From positions 1 through 43,337 of the forward strand of contig CALUGW010000038.1 in the NCBI GenBank assembly GCA_944320305.1: DNA of 43,337 bases, written 5' to 3'. The notes beneath the pieces were generated by a model. That model worked only from the letters and a program-made list of their open reading frames with translations, had not been told where the DNA came from and did not search any database. Below are positions 9,300 through 16,574 of this stretch, piece after piece. Position 1 is the first letter of the stretch, and every line of letters begins with the position of its first letter. The position numbers and the translations under genes are program-made. Origin of the DNA: an uncultured Prevotella sp. Lineage in GTDB: Bacteria > Bacteroidota > Bacteroidia > Bacteroidales > Bacteroidaceae.

Positions 9300-10343
9300 T
9301 CAGACAATTGCCGGAACAAGATATTTTGCCAGCGCGTAACCGGCAAATATCAGCCAGAAGTAAAGCAGCAAGGCAAGCACAAAGGGCTTAGCGCCGGCAC
9401 GCCTGAACTTGTCGATGCTTGTCTCGGCTCCAAGCGCGGTCATGGCCATGGTCAGCAGAAACGTGTCAAACGCATTCAGAAAATCAACAAGACCCGCAGG
9501 CAGCAAATCCAGAGAATTGAAGCCGATGACAACAAGAAACAACACTGCAAACCACGGCACAGACACCTTTGAGCGCCCGCCGGACAGGCCTTCGCCTGTC
9601 TTTGCCGCCGCGCGCGCCACAAAATATCCGATTACAAACAGCACTGGCACAAGCATCATCACCCTGATCATCTTCACGATTATGGCCGAATCAGAAACAG
9701 CCTTGCCCATGGCGTTGCCCGCGCCTACAACGTGGGCCACCTCGTGTACTGTCGAGCCGGTGAAGACACCCATCATCTCGGGCGAGAGGTCGAGCAGCCC
9801 CCCGTTGTAGGCCAGCGGGTAGAGAAACATGGACAACGTGCCGAAGATGACCACCGTGGCCACAGCCACTGCCGTCTTATAAGGCTTGGTCCTGATGGTG
9901 GACTCTGTTCCCAATATGGCCGCCGCCCCGCAGATGGCGCTTCCCACTGAAGCCAGCAGGGCTATGCCGCGGTCCATGCGCAGCAGACGCCCCGCCCACA
10001 CGCCGATGCAGATAGTCGTGACAACGATTATCGCGTCCACAAGTATTGCGGGCAGCCCCACCGCTACGACATCCTGAAACGTGAGCCTGAAACCATAAAG
10101 GATAATGCCGACGCGCAGAACGCGCTTCGAGCAGAACTGTATGCCCGGCACCCACGTCTCCGGCAGGTTGTTGCGCAGACTGTTGGCATAAAGCATGCCG
10201 AGAATTATGCCGACAATCATCGGACTGAACGACAGACTTTTCACGAAGTCCATGCCGCCTATGTAAAACGCGGCGCACGAAAACAGCGCCATCAGCAGCA
10301 CACCGTGAAGCATACTGCTGCGCTGCTCAGATAATTTCATCAT
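9300..10343 (-). CDS. YeiH-family putative sulfate/anion exporter
   Basis: 347 residues, strongly hydrophobic, with about ten transmembrane segments. The family (UPF0324, YeiH; Pfam Cons_hypoth698) is recognised by GSAICGAAAILGTESTIR in the middle, by the conserved stretch FTGSTVHEVAHVVGAGNAMG, and by the late LGAETSIDKFRRAGAKPF. Members are annotated as putative sulfate exporters, but the substrate is uncertain. The start is one of two adjacent ATGs (10343 or 10340). The gene lies 54 bp downstream of mntP on the same strand and probably shares its promoter, followed by the terminator at 9193-9237. A link between manganese efflux and this exporter is only inferred from position. Confidence 0.9.
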   Translation of the reverse strand: MMKLSEQRSSMLHGVLLMALFSCAAFYIGGMDFVKSLSFSPMIVGIILGMLYANSLRNNLPETWVPGIQFCSKRVLRVGIILYGFRLTFQDVVAVGLPAILVDAIIVVTTICIGVWAGRLLRMDRGIALLASVGSAICGAAAILGTESTIRTKPYKTAVAVATVVIFGTLSMFLYPLAYNGGLLDLSPEMMGVFTGSTVHEVAHVVGAGNAMGKAVSDSAIIVKMIRVMMLVPVLFVIGYFVARAAAKTGEGLSGGRSKVSVPWFAVLFLVVIGFNSLDLLPAGLVDFLNAFDTFLLTMAMTALGAETSIDKFRRAGAKPFVLALLLYFWLIFAGYALAKYLVPAIV

Positions 10344-10397
10344 AATAAATAATGTTCTATCGGTTCTCTAAAATTAAACAAAAACGCAAGACCAACA

Positions 10398-10973
10398 TCA
10401 CCCGCACAGATGGCCGACAAGAATCTTCACGCCGATTGCCAGCAATATCACGCCGCCCAGCATCTCCGGCCTGCAGCGGCGGGCCAACGGTGCGCCGAAC
10501 CTCACACCCAGAGAATAGCCAATGAGCGACATCACGAACGACACGGTCCCGATAACCGCCAGCGGCACAACCAGCTCGTCGGCACTCCTGTAGCCAAGAC
10601 AGGCAAACGAAATTCCCACGGCCAGCGCGTCGATGCTCGTGGCCACGGCAAGAAGAATCTGGCTCTTGAGCCCCTGGGGATCTATGTGCCCACACTCCTC
10701 GCCTGAGAAAGAGTCCTTTATCATCTTCACACCGAGAAAGGCCAACAAGCCGAATGCGATCCAATGGTCCACGGACTCGAGATATTCGCTGAAATGGTTT
10801 GTGCCGAGCCAACCGACAAAAGGCATCAATGCCTGGAACAGGCCGAACAGAACCGCCATGCGGAGCGTGACGCCGGCCACAAACTTTCTGACAACCACCC
10901 CGCTCACAATGGACACTGCGAAACAATCCATCGCCAAGGCTACGGCCAGAAGAAAAACATCATAAAACGCCAT
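10398..10973 (-). CDS. mntP: Manganese efflux pump MntP
   Basis: 191 residues with six predicted transmembrane segments in two internally repeated halves of three. The family signature acidic residues are visible in each half: AVALAMDCFAVSI near residue 10-22 and ATSIDALAVGISF near 110-122. These aspartates are part of the ion path in MntP. The protein exports Mn2+ and protects against its excess. I looked for a yybP-ykoY type manganese riboswitch upstream and did not recognise one; the -7 box is only 29 nt from the ATG, which leaves no room for it. Confidence 0.95.
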   Translation of the reverse strand: MAFYDVFLLAVALAMDCFAVSIVSGVVVRKFVAGVTLRMAVLFGLFQALMPFVGWLGTNHFSEYLESVDHWIAFGLLAFLGVKMIKDSFSGEECGHIDPQGLKSQILLAVATSIDALAVGISFACLGYRSADELVVPLAVIGTVSFVMSLIGYSLGVRFGAPLARRCRPEMLGGVILLAIGVKILVGHLCG

Positions 10974-11002
10974 AAAACTTTTGCTGACTCATAAAGTGGG
11001 TG

Positions 11003-11010
11003 CAAAGGTA
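11003..11010 (-). promoter_or_regulatory. Putative -7 box for mntP
   Basis: The minus strand reads TACCTTTG, followed by 29 nt to the mntP ATG. The short leader excludes a large riboswitch. Confidence 0.6.
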
Positions 11011-11242
11011 GACAAAATATTCCGAAAACACACATAATACATTGTAAAACCACCACAGAACAACCGCGTTTTGCGCCTCGGCGGCGCATTTGGCTCGACA
11101 GCCGCCGACAGCGTCATGACATTGTGGCCCAATGGGCTGCACACTACGTTCCGACGCACCATACCCATGAAATTTAACACTTCTGAAAGTGGCAAAATAG
11201 AGAACAAAAAGCAGGTTTGAGCATTCCTTTTTGCCCTAAAGG

Positions 11243-11399
11243 CGCCACAATTTTGCAAAATGACCTATATTGCAGTGCGATATAGGCCATATCGCAGCGT
11301 AATACAGGCCATATTGCAAAGCAAAATGACCCTTTTCGCAAGCCCCAAACAGCCGTTTCGGAGCTGAAACGGGCTGTTTCGGAGGCTGAAAAAGTTGCG
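11243..11399. repeat. Intergenic degenerate repeat array A
   Basis: About seven head-to-tail units of 19-24 nt, each roughly AAAAYGRCCYATWTTGCAARGC. Examples are AAAATGACCCTTTTCGCAAGC and a unit ending CAGGCCATATTGCAAAGC. The 12-mer GCAAAATGACCC (11321-11332) recurs in arrays B and C on the same strand. Neighbouring units can pair: AAACAGCCGTTTC (11347-11359) against GAAACGGGCTGTTT (11366-11379), and GCGATAT/ATATCGC within one unit. It fills the gap between divergent mntP and the LuxR gene. No protein or known RNA is recognised here. Confidence 0.8.
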
Positions 11400-11412
11400 C
11401 ACCTGGTCTCAC

Positions 11413-11442
11413 AAGACTTATAAGTCCTATAAGACCAATAAG
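11413..11442. repeat. 9-bp tandem repeat of AAGACYWAT type
   Basis: Three consecutive 9-mers, AAGACTTAT, AAGTCCTAT and AAGACCAAT, are followed by a partial AAG. The units are imperfect, but the phase is exact. CTTATAAG-like palindromes form at the unit junctions. It lies just right of array A. Confidence 0.6.
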
Positions 11443-11625
11443 TTACGGCTGCACACACATATTTCGCATATTTTCGACCGGGGGCAAATTATTTTAAAAT
11501 TCGCGAAATTTCAGCTGCCATGCAACGCCAAAATTAACAGTCTAAATGTTTGTTCACAGTTATTGTTGAACCCTGTCCAACCGCCACAATGCCGGGTCGT
11601 TCTCACAACAAACGGGATGTTTTAT

Positions 11626-11656
11626 TTTGCAGTCACGTGGATTTGGTATAACTTTG
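11626..11656 (+). promoter_or_regulatory. Complete -33/-7 promoter of the LuxR gene
   Basis: TTTG at 11626-11629 and TAACTTTG at 11649-11656, separated by 19 nt, form the full Bacteroidota housekeeping promoter. The ATG of the LuxR gene begins only 8 nt after the box, so the predicted transcript has a leader of about 4-5 nt or none. Confidence 0.75.
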
Positions 11657-11664
11657 CACTCTGT

Positions 11665-12270
11665 ATGGACGCAACAGACTATCACCACAGGCCGACAGTT
11701 GCCATCATCGACGCCTGCACTCCCGCCGCACTGGGCATGAAAGCTCTGCTGCAGGAGGTCGTGCCGATAATGGAGGCGGATACGTTCGGCTCGTTTGCGG
11801 AGCTTGCGGCAAACCGCCCTGAGCATTATTACCACTATTTTGTTTCGCTGAACATAATGCTTGAGAACCGTGGCTACTTCATGGAGCACCGCCACAAGAC
11901 CATAGTGCTTACGCTTGCCACCTCGGCCGAATCACAACCGGCGGGCTTCCACAGCATCTGCACGAGCGTGCCGGAGCGCCAGCTGGCCAAGTCGCTGATG
12001 GCACTGGAACAAAGCGCACATGCCCACGGCCACAACCTGCCCCCAATGCCGCAGCGGACCCGCTGCACACTGTCGGACCGCGAGGTCGAGGTGATGGCGC
12101 TCATCGTGCGCGGACTGATAAACAAGGAGATTGCCGACAGGCTGAACATAGGGCTTGCGACGGTGATAACCCACCGCCGCAACATCATGGAGAAACTTGG
12201 GGTGAAGAGCGTTTCGGCACTGACAATCTATGCCGTGATGAACGGATACGTGGACATAGACAACATCTGA
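11665..12270 (+). CDS. LuxR-family regulator with a pseudo-receiver domain
   Basis: 201 residues from the ATG at 11665. The N-terminal half (about 10-90) starts TVAIIDACTPAALGMKALL and folds like a receiver domain, but the strand expected to carry the phospho-acceptor Asp reads YFVSLNIML, so phosphorylation is unlikely. The C-terminal LuxR/GerE helix-turn-helix spans about 134-192, with LSDREVEVMALIVRG and NKEIADRLNIGLATVITHRRN. This domain is very like that of the convergent neighbour (12299-13270), ending in TIYAVMNGYVDI versus TIYAIVNGLVDI, so the two may recognise the same sites. What signal the first domain reads is unknown. Confidence 0.88.
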   Translation: MDATDYHHRPTVAIIDACTPAALGMKALLQEVVPIMEADTFGSFAELAANRPEHYYHYFVSLNIMLENRGYFMEHRHKTIVLTLATSAESQPAGFHSICTSVPERQLAKSLMALEQSAHAHGHNLPPMPQRTRCTLSDREVEVMALIVRGLINKEIADRLNIGLATVITHRRNIMEKLGVKSVSALTIYAVMNGYVDIDNI

Positions 12271-12298
12271 GGGGGCTACAGCCGGACCGTAGCCGGTC

Positions 12299-13270
12299 TC
12301 ATATCTTGACATTGGATATGTCAACCAGCCCGTTGACAATGGCATAGATTGTCAGTCCGGCAGAGCTGTGAATCTGCAGCTTGCGGGCTATGTTGCGGCG
12401 ATGAGTTATCACCGTGTTGACGGAAATGTAGAGATGCTCCGCGATTTCCTTGTTAGACATGCCCTGCACAAGGCTCACCACAACGTCCTTTTCACGCTCT
12501 GAAAGCATATCGGCGGCGTCCTGGCCACCCTTGAACACCATCGAAGTGATATTCTTAGCCACTCCGTTCTGACGCACAACACGCTCCAGCCGCCTGATGG
12601 CAGGCACGAAGATGTTGTCCTCCACCTCGGTATGAAGCCGCAGCCACTCCTCATTGTTGTAAATGTCATACAAAGTTGACATGAGCTTGTGGTTGCGCTG
12701 CATATCGCCCGGCAGATATTTTATGATTGTGGTCTTAAGTTCCTTGAGCTTGATGTCGGTCTGACCGTGGTGCTTTGAGAAAGTCTCGATGGTGTAGTCG
12801 CCTGCCGGACGGTTGTCAATGAGCGCCTGCACATAGGGGAAAAGCGTCTTCTCCTCATAAAGCATATGCTTGCGCACCTCGCGGGCGTACTCATCATAAA
12901 GTTTCAAAAGGAGTGTGCCGAGACTGTCGCTCTCGTCAATCGACTCTTCAAGCTCACGCCTGATGAAAGGCAGTTGGAAGTCAAGGTAGTACACATGACA
13001 GGCTTTCAGATAGTGCATCAGCGTGGGAACGGACAACTGGTCGTCATCCTCAAAGCCGTAATAGCCGTTGATGGTATAGTTCACCACGGCGAGAAACGTG
13101 TAAGTGTCTACGCCGTTGTCAGAACAGGTCTCCCTCACGGTCTTGTCGCCAAAGCCAAGATTGATGCCGAAACTGCCCAACGTCTGCAGCACATTATAGT
13201 TGTCTCTGATCAGAGAGATCATCTTGTCGCTGGCCTCATAAATCTTCTGGTTCTTCATTCCGATACCCAT
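12299..13270 (-). CDS. Hemerythrin-like domain fused to a LuxR-type DNA-binding domain
   Basis: 323 residues. Residues about 80-230 form a helical bundle with a hemerythrin-like set of iron ligands: His86 and His92, His135 with Glu139 (HMLYEEKTLFP), His167/168 (FSKHHGQ), and His213 with Glu217 (HTEVEDNIFVP). The N-terminal 75 residues form a separate helical region with a Cys49. The C-terminal LuxR helix-turn-helix is at about 256-312 (LSEREKDVVVSLVQG, NKEIAEHLYISVNTVITHRRN). A di-iron site controlling a DNA-binding domain suggests sensing of oxygen, NO or iron; RIC/YtfE-type proteins are the nearest known relatives of the iron domain. Start at 13270 (ATG) or an in-frame ATG at 13258. Confidence 0.9.
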   Translation of the reverse strand: MGIGMKNQKIYEASDKMISLIRDNYNVLQTLGSFGINLGFGDKTVRETCSDNGVDTYTFLAVVNYTINGYYGFEDDDQLSVPTLMHYLKACHVYYLDFQLPFIRRELEESIDESDSLGTLLLKLYDEYAREVRKHMLYEEKTLFPYVQALIDNRPAGDYTIETFSKHHGQTDIKLKELKTTIIKYLPGDMQRNHKLMSTLYDIYNNEEWLRLHTEVEDNIFVPAIRRLERVVRQNGVAKNITSMVFKGGQDAADMLSEREKDVVVSLVQGMSNKEIAEHLYISVNTVITHRRNIARKLQIHSSAGLTIYAIVNGLVDISNVKI

Positions 13271-13285
13271 TACTTGTTAACTCTG

Positions 13286-13293
13286 CAAAAGTA
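13286..13293 (-). promoter_or_regulatory. Putative -7 box for the hemerythrin-LuxR gene
   Basis: The minus strand reads TACTTTTG, 15 nt upstream of the ATG at 13270. The leader would be about ten nucleotides, again very short. Confidence 0.6.
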
Positions 13294-13473
13294 ATAAATA
13301 AGAACGACACGCGCAATAACCATTTGTAGGTATTGTTGCTGCCGGAAACGGCGCGGTGTCCTTGTTTTTATGAACAGCCTCGCATATGCCGAACGCTCAT
13401 GAGGAGTCGCGTCAGAACACACTTGCGACGCTTTTCAGCCCGCCACAACGGACACACGCACCAAGCGCAATAA

Positions 13474-13510
13474 CAAAAAAAGAGGATGCGCCACTGCGGC
13501 ACATCCTCTT
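13474..13510 (-). terminator. Terminator of the tRNA-Pro gene
   Basis: On the minus strand AAAGAGGATGTGCC pairs with GGCGCATCCTCTTT with one G-T/A-C type imperfection, then seven T. It begins about 8 nt after the tRNA 3' end. Confidence 0.8.
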
Positions 13511-13517
13511 TCTTACG

Positions 13518-13591
13518 TCGGGGCGACAGGATTCGAACCTGCGGCCGCCTGGTCCCAAACCAGGAGCGCTACCGGGCTGCGCTACACCCCG
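13518..13591 (-). tRNA. tRNA-Pro, anticodon TGG
   Basis: A 74-nt cloverleaf on the minus strand. The acceptor arms CGGGGTG and CGCCCCG pair fully, with discriminator A at 13518. The anticodon stem CCTGG/CCAGG encloses loop TTTGGGA with anticodon TGG (13555-13557). The T loop reads GGTTCGAATCC. The CCA end is not encoded and must be added. It has its own promoter (13631-13638) and terminator and stands alone. Confidence 0.97.
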
Positions 13592-13630
13592 AACACTTAC
13601 ATTGCAAAAACCTAATCGGATTTGCGGGTG

Positions 13631-13638
13631 CAAAGGTA
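13631..13638 (-). promoter_or_regulatory. Putative -7 box for tRNA-Pro
   Basis: The minus strand reads TACCTTTG, 39 nt upstream of the mature tRNA 5' end. This implies a 5' leader that RNase P removes. Confidence 0.6.
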
Positions 13639-13673
13639 CGTTTTTTTTCTGTAACCTGCAAGTTTTGCACTCT

Positions 13674-14861
13674 TTATTTTATAATGCCCTGCTCCTTGAA
13701 TATCTTTGTGAGAGCCTGCACACCACGCTCCACCTCTTCCTCGGTGTGTGTTGCCATCAGAGCGAAGCGCACCAGAGTGTCCTGCGGGGCACAAGCCGGA
13801 GGGATGACAGGATTTATGAACACACCCGCATCAAAGGCCAGCTTGGTCACAAGGAACGTCTTGAACGTGTCGTGGACATACAACGGAATGATTGGACTCT
13901 CGGTGTCGCCGATTTCGAAGCCTTCCTCACGGAAACGGCGCAAGGCATATTTCGTCACCTTCCACAGTGCGTCTATGCGCTCAGGCTCCTGCTGGAGGAT
14001 GTGCAATGCCTCCAGAGCCGCAGCGGTGGCGGCCGGAGTATTCGACGCGCTGAAAATGTATGTGCGGCACGTATGCCTCAAATAGTTGATGGTGTCTTTG
14101 TCTGAAGCGATAAAACCGCCGATACTTGCCAATGATTTTGAGAATGTGCCCATGATGAGGTCTACCTCATCTGTAAGCCCGAAGTGGTCGCACACTCCCC
14201 TGCCCTGGCGGCCGAAGACCCCAAGACCATGCGCCTCATCGACCATTATGGAGCAGTTGTATTTATGCTTAAGCTCCACAATCTCAGGCAACTTGCACAA
14301 GTCACCCTCCATGGAGAACACACCGTCAACCACAATCAGCTTGACCGCGTCGTGAGGAAGTGTCTTCAGAAGATTCTCCAAATCCTCCATGTCGTTGTGC
14401 TTGTAATGCAACTGGCGGGCAAACGACAAGCGGCGCCCGTCAACAATGCTTGCGTGATCACGGTCGTCACATATTATATAATCGCCACGCCCCACGACTG
14501 TGGGTATTACTCCCGCATTGACGGAAAAACCGGTGGACAGGCACAAGCAGTCATCCTTGCCCTCAAACTCAGCCAACTCTTTCTCCAACTGCACGTGCAG
14601 GTCAAGCGTTCCGTTGAGAAAACGGCTTCCGGCACATCCTGACCCATACTTGTCAAGCGCGTCTTTTGCCGCGTCGATAATGCGCTGGTCACCGGTAAGA
14701 CCCGTATATGCATTGGAGCCAAACATCAGGACCTTGTGGCCTTCCATCTCAACCTCTGTTCCCTGCTTGCTGGTAATTGCCCGGAAATAGGGGTAAACCC
14801 CGGCCTCCATAAACTTCTGAGGTTCCCGATAGTTTTTGTATCTTTCCTGTAACTGTCCCAT
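13674..14861 (-). CDS. spt: Serine palmitoyltransferase-like alpha-oxoamine synthase
   Basis: 395 residues, a PLP enzyme of the alpha-oxoamine synthase family (fold type I aminotransferase class). Visible motifs are the glycine-rich GSGCAGSRFLNGT (about 73-85), VDEAHGLGVFG (207-217), and the PLP lysine in TFSKSLASIGGF (Lys242). The family includes 8-amino-7-oxononanoate synthase, glycine C-acetyltransferase and serine palmitoyltransferase. The N-terminal extension (YREPQKFMEAGVYPYFR) and the wording around YTGLTGDQRII fit the Bacteroidota sphingolipid enzyme, which condenses serine with an acyl-CoA to make 3-ketosphinganine. No other biotin genes are near, which favours SPT over BioF. It is divergent from a lipid kinase gene (15019-16065). 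Confidence 0.85.
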   Translation of the reverse strand: MGQLQERYKNYREPQKFMEAGVYPYFRAITSKQGTEVEMEGHKVLMFGSNAYTGLTGDQRIIDAAKDALDKYGSGCAGSRFLNGTLDLHVQLEKELAEFEGKDDCLCLSTGFSVNAGVIPTVVGRGDYIICDDRDHASIVDGRRLSFARQLHYKHNDMEDLENLLKTLPHDAVKLIVVDGVFSMEGDLCKLPEIVELKHKYNCSIMVDEAHGLGVFGRQGRGVCDHFGLTDEVDLIMGTFSKSLASIGGFIASDKDTINYLRHTCRTYIFSASNTPAATAAALEALHILQQEPERIDALWKVTKYALRRFREEGFEIGDTESPIIPLYVHDTFKTFLVTKLAFDAGVFINPVIPPACAPQDTLVRFALMATHTEEEVERGVQALTKIFKEQGIIK

Positions 14862-14895
14862 CTTTAGGTATAATTCTGTTTCTTTTTGCAGGCTG

Positions 14896-14903
14896 CAAAG
14901 TTA
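14896..14903 (-). promoter_or_regulatory. Putative -7 box for the SPT-like gene
   Basis: The minus strand reads TAACTTTG, 34 nt upstream of the ATG at 14861. An identical box on the other strand at 14999-15006 serves the lipid kinase. Confidence 0.65.
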
Positions 14904-14998
14904 CATATTTTTTATCAATGACTCTCTGTTTTCACAAAAAAAACTTCGTTTTAGGTATTTTTTGTATGCCGATTTCAAGTAATTACAAACAGAATATG

Positions 14999-15006
14999 TA
15001 ACTTTG
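14999..15006 (+). promoter_or_regulatory. Putative -7 box for the lipid kinase gene
   Basis: TAACTTTG, only 12 nt before the ATG at 15019. The TTG at 15004 lies inside the box, which rules it out as the start codon. Confidence 0.65.
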
Positions 15007-15018
15007 CATAAAAACTTA

Positions 15019-16065
15019 ATGCAGAAAGAGCACATAAAATTCATAGTGAACCCACATTCCGGAACACACGGCAAAGACGAGATTCCACGCATCATTGCAA
15101 AATCATTGGATTTGGACAGATTCGAATATGAAATCCGCTTTACCGATTATGTCGGCCATGCCGCAGAAATGGCTCGCCAATATGCCGACTCGAATGTGGA
15201 TATAGTTGTTGCTGTTGGTGGCGACGGCACTGTGAATGAGGTGGCGCGCTCGATTGTCCACACCCAGACGGCACTGGGCATTGTGCCATGCGGCTCTGGC
15301 AACGGACTGGCACGCCATCTTGGCATTCCGCTGGACATCAGGAAATCAATAGCCATAATCAACAAATGCAATATTGAGGCCTTGGATTACGGAATCATCA
15401 ACAGCCTGCCGTTCTTCTGCACCTGCGGTATGGGATTTGACGCCTTTATCAGTCAGAAATTTGCTGAAGCGGGCAAGCGCGGGCCAATAACATACGTTGA
15501 GAACATACTGCGGGAGGGACTGAAATACAAGCCGGAGGTGTACGAGATTGAAGACGACACGAAGTCAACAAAGTACAAGGCGTTCCTGATCACCTGCGCC
15601 AATGCCTCGCAATACGGCAACAACGCCTATATCGCACCCAAGGCCTCGATGAGCGACGGGCTTATGGACGTGACCATCATGGAGCCGTTTACCGCATTCG
15701 ACGCCCCGCAGATAAGCATCGACATGTTCAACAAAACACTCGACAAGAACTCCAAGATAAAGACTTTCAAAGCGAAGCGCATACACATCCACAGAAGCCA
15801 GCCGGGCGCGATACACTATGACGGAGACCCGATGATGACAGGCACGGACATCGACGTGCGCATTGAGGAGCGCGGCATCAGGATTATCACCAACCCGGAT
15901 CTGAAAGAAGGCGTCGGGCAACCCAACGCCATATTAAACAGATTCTCCGATTTCTTCAGCAACATAAACGCTGTAAGAGAGGATCTTGAGAAACAGAACA
16001 AACGCATCCAGGCAATAAACAAAGCCCTGCTGAAGCGATTGACCAAAAGCCAGACAAAACAATGA
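15019..16065 (+). CDS. Diacylglycerol/sphingosine kinase-family lipid kinase
   Basis: 348 residues. The DAGK catalytic domain begins at once (FIVNPHSGTHGKDEI, about 8-22) and carries the nucleotide-binding motif VGGDGTVNEVA (66-76) and IVPCGSGNGLARHLGIP (about 91-107). The C-terminal half has GMGFDAFISQKF and the late HYDGDP motif. These YegS/BmrU-type enzymes phosphorylate diacylglycerol, undecaprenol-related or long-chain-base lipids; the substrate cannot be read from sequence. Its head-to-head place with the SPT-like gene makes a sphingoid base a reasonable candidate, which is an inference. The NUDIX gene start overlaps its stop (ATGA at 16062-16065). Confidence 0.9.
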   Translation: MQKEHIKFIVNPHSGTHGKDEIPRIIAKSLDLDRFEYEIRFTDYVGHAAEMARQYADSNVDIVVAVGGDGTVNEVARSIVHTQTALGIVPCGSGNGLARHLGIPLDIRKSIAIINKCNIEALDYGIINSLPFFCTCGMGFDAFISQKFAEAGKRGPITYVENILREGLKYKPEVYEIEDDTKSTKYKAFLITCANASQYGNNAYIAPKASMSDGLMDVTIMEPFTAFDAPQISIDMFNKTLDKNSKIKTFKAKRIHIHRSQPGAIHYDGDPMMTGTDIDVRIEERGIRIITNPDLKEGVGQPNAILNRFSDFFSNINAVREDLEKQNKRIQAINKALLKRLTKSQTKQ

Positions 16066-16574
16066 ACCATGACAATGAGAAAGAACTGCTGCCGGTTGTC
16101 GACGAGCACGGAACCACATTAGGCAGCATAACACGCAAAGAAGCCCACAACAAAACGTTTGTGCTCCATCCTGTTGTGCACTTGCACGTGTTCAACAGCA
16201 CAGGAGAGCTGTTTCTGCAGAAACGCCCGGAATGGAAAGACGTGCAGCCAGGCAAGTGGGACACTTCTGTTGGCGGCCATGTGGAATACGGGGAAACTGT
16301 CGCAGGCGCTCTGACCCGCGAAGCCAGCGAAGAACTTGGCCTTGACGAGTTCGTTCCTGAGTTTATCGGAAGCTACATCTTCAGAAGTGAGGTTGAGCAG
16401 GAGCTCATCCACGCCTATAAGATAGCATTCGACGGGAGGGTGAAACCCAATAAGACAGAACTGGCGGAAGGACGCTTCTGGAGCCTTGGCGAGATTCGGG
16501 AGTCAATCGGCAAAGGCATTTTCACACCGAATTTTGAATCAGAATTCAAGCGCTTCTTCTCATGCAAACCATAA
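16062..16574 (+). CDS. NUDIX hydrolase, IPP-isomerase-like type
   Basis: 170 residues. The NUDIX box is complete: Gly72, Glu78, Arg86-Glu87, Glu90-Glu91 and Gly93 in GGHVEYGETVAGALTREASE followed by ELGL. Its N-terminal region (LLPVVDEHGTTLGSITRKEAHN, then LHPVVHLHVFNSTGELFLQKR) is that of the YfcD/IPP-isomerase-like subgroup, whose natural substrates are usually unknown nucleoside diphosphate derivatives or dimethylallyl/isopentenyl diphosphate-like compounds. Translation is coupled to the lipid kinase by an ATGA overlap. Its end overlaps a small Cys-rich membrane protein gene by 13 nt. Confidence 0.9.
   Translation: MNHDNEKELLPVVDEHGTTLGSITRKEAHNKTFVLHPVVHLHVFNSTGELFLQKRPEWKDVQPGKWDTSVGGHVEYGETVAGALTREASEELGLDEFVPEFIGSYIFRSEVEQELIHAYKIAFDGRVKPNKTELAEGRFWSLGEIRESIGKGIFTPNFESEFKRFFSCKP

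Larger units (their letters stand above)
11011..11648. other. Long intergenic region between mntP and the LuxR gene
   Basis: No credible gene. It contains repeat array A (11243-11399) and a stretch of 9-nt tandem units at 11413-11442. The rest (about 11020-11240 and 11443-11620) shows no structure I can name. Short reading frames here are rich in Trp, Cys and Phe only because of the repeats. Confidence 0.6.

Noticed and set aside
10974-11010. Manganese riboswitch upstream of mntP
   Set aside because: Only about 30 nt separate the promoter box from the start codon, too short for the yybP-ykoY structure, and its conserved loops are absent.
11243-11399. CRISPR array
   Set aside because: The units are degenerate, vary in length and have no unique spacers between them; no cas genes are present.
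13674-14861. Biotin synthesis enzyme BioF
   Set aside because: Same enzyme superfamily, but the N-terminal extension and the absence of bio genes fit a serine palmitoyltransferase better; it remains the main alternative.
15004-15018. TTG start five codons upstream for the lipid kinase
   Set aside because: It lies inside the -7 promoter box, so it would not be in the transcript.
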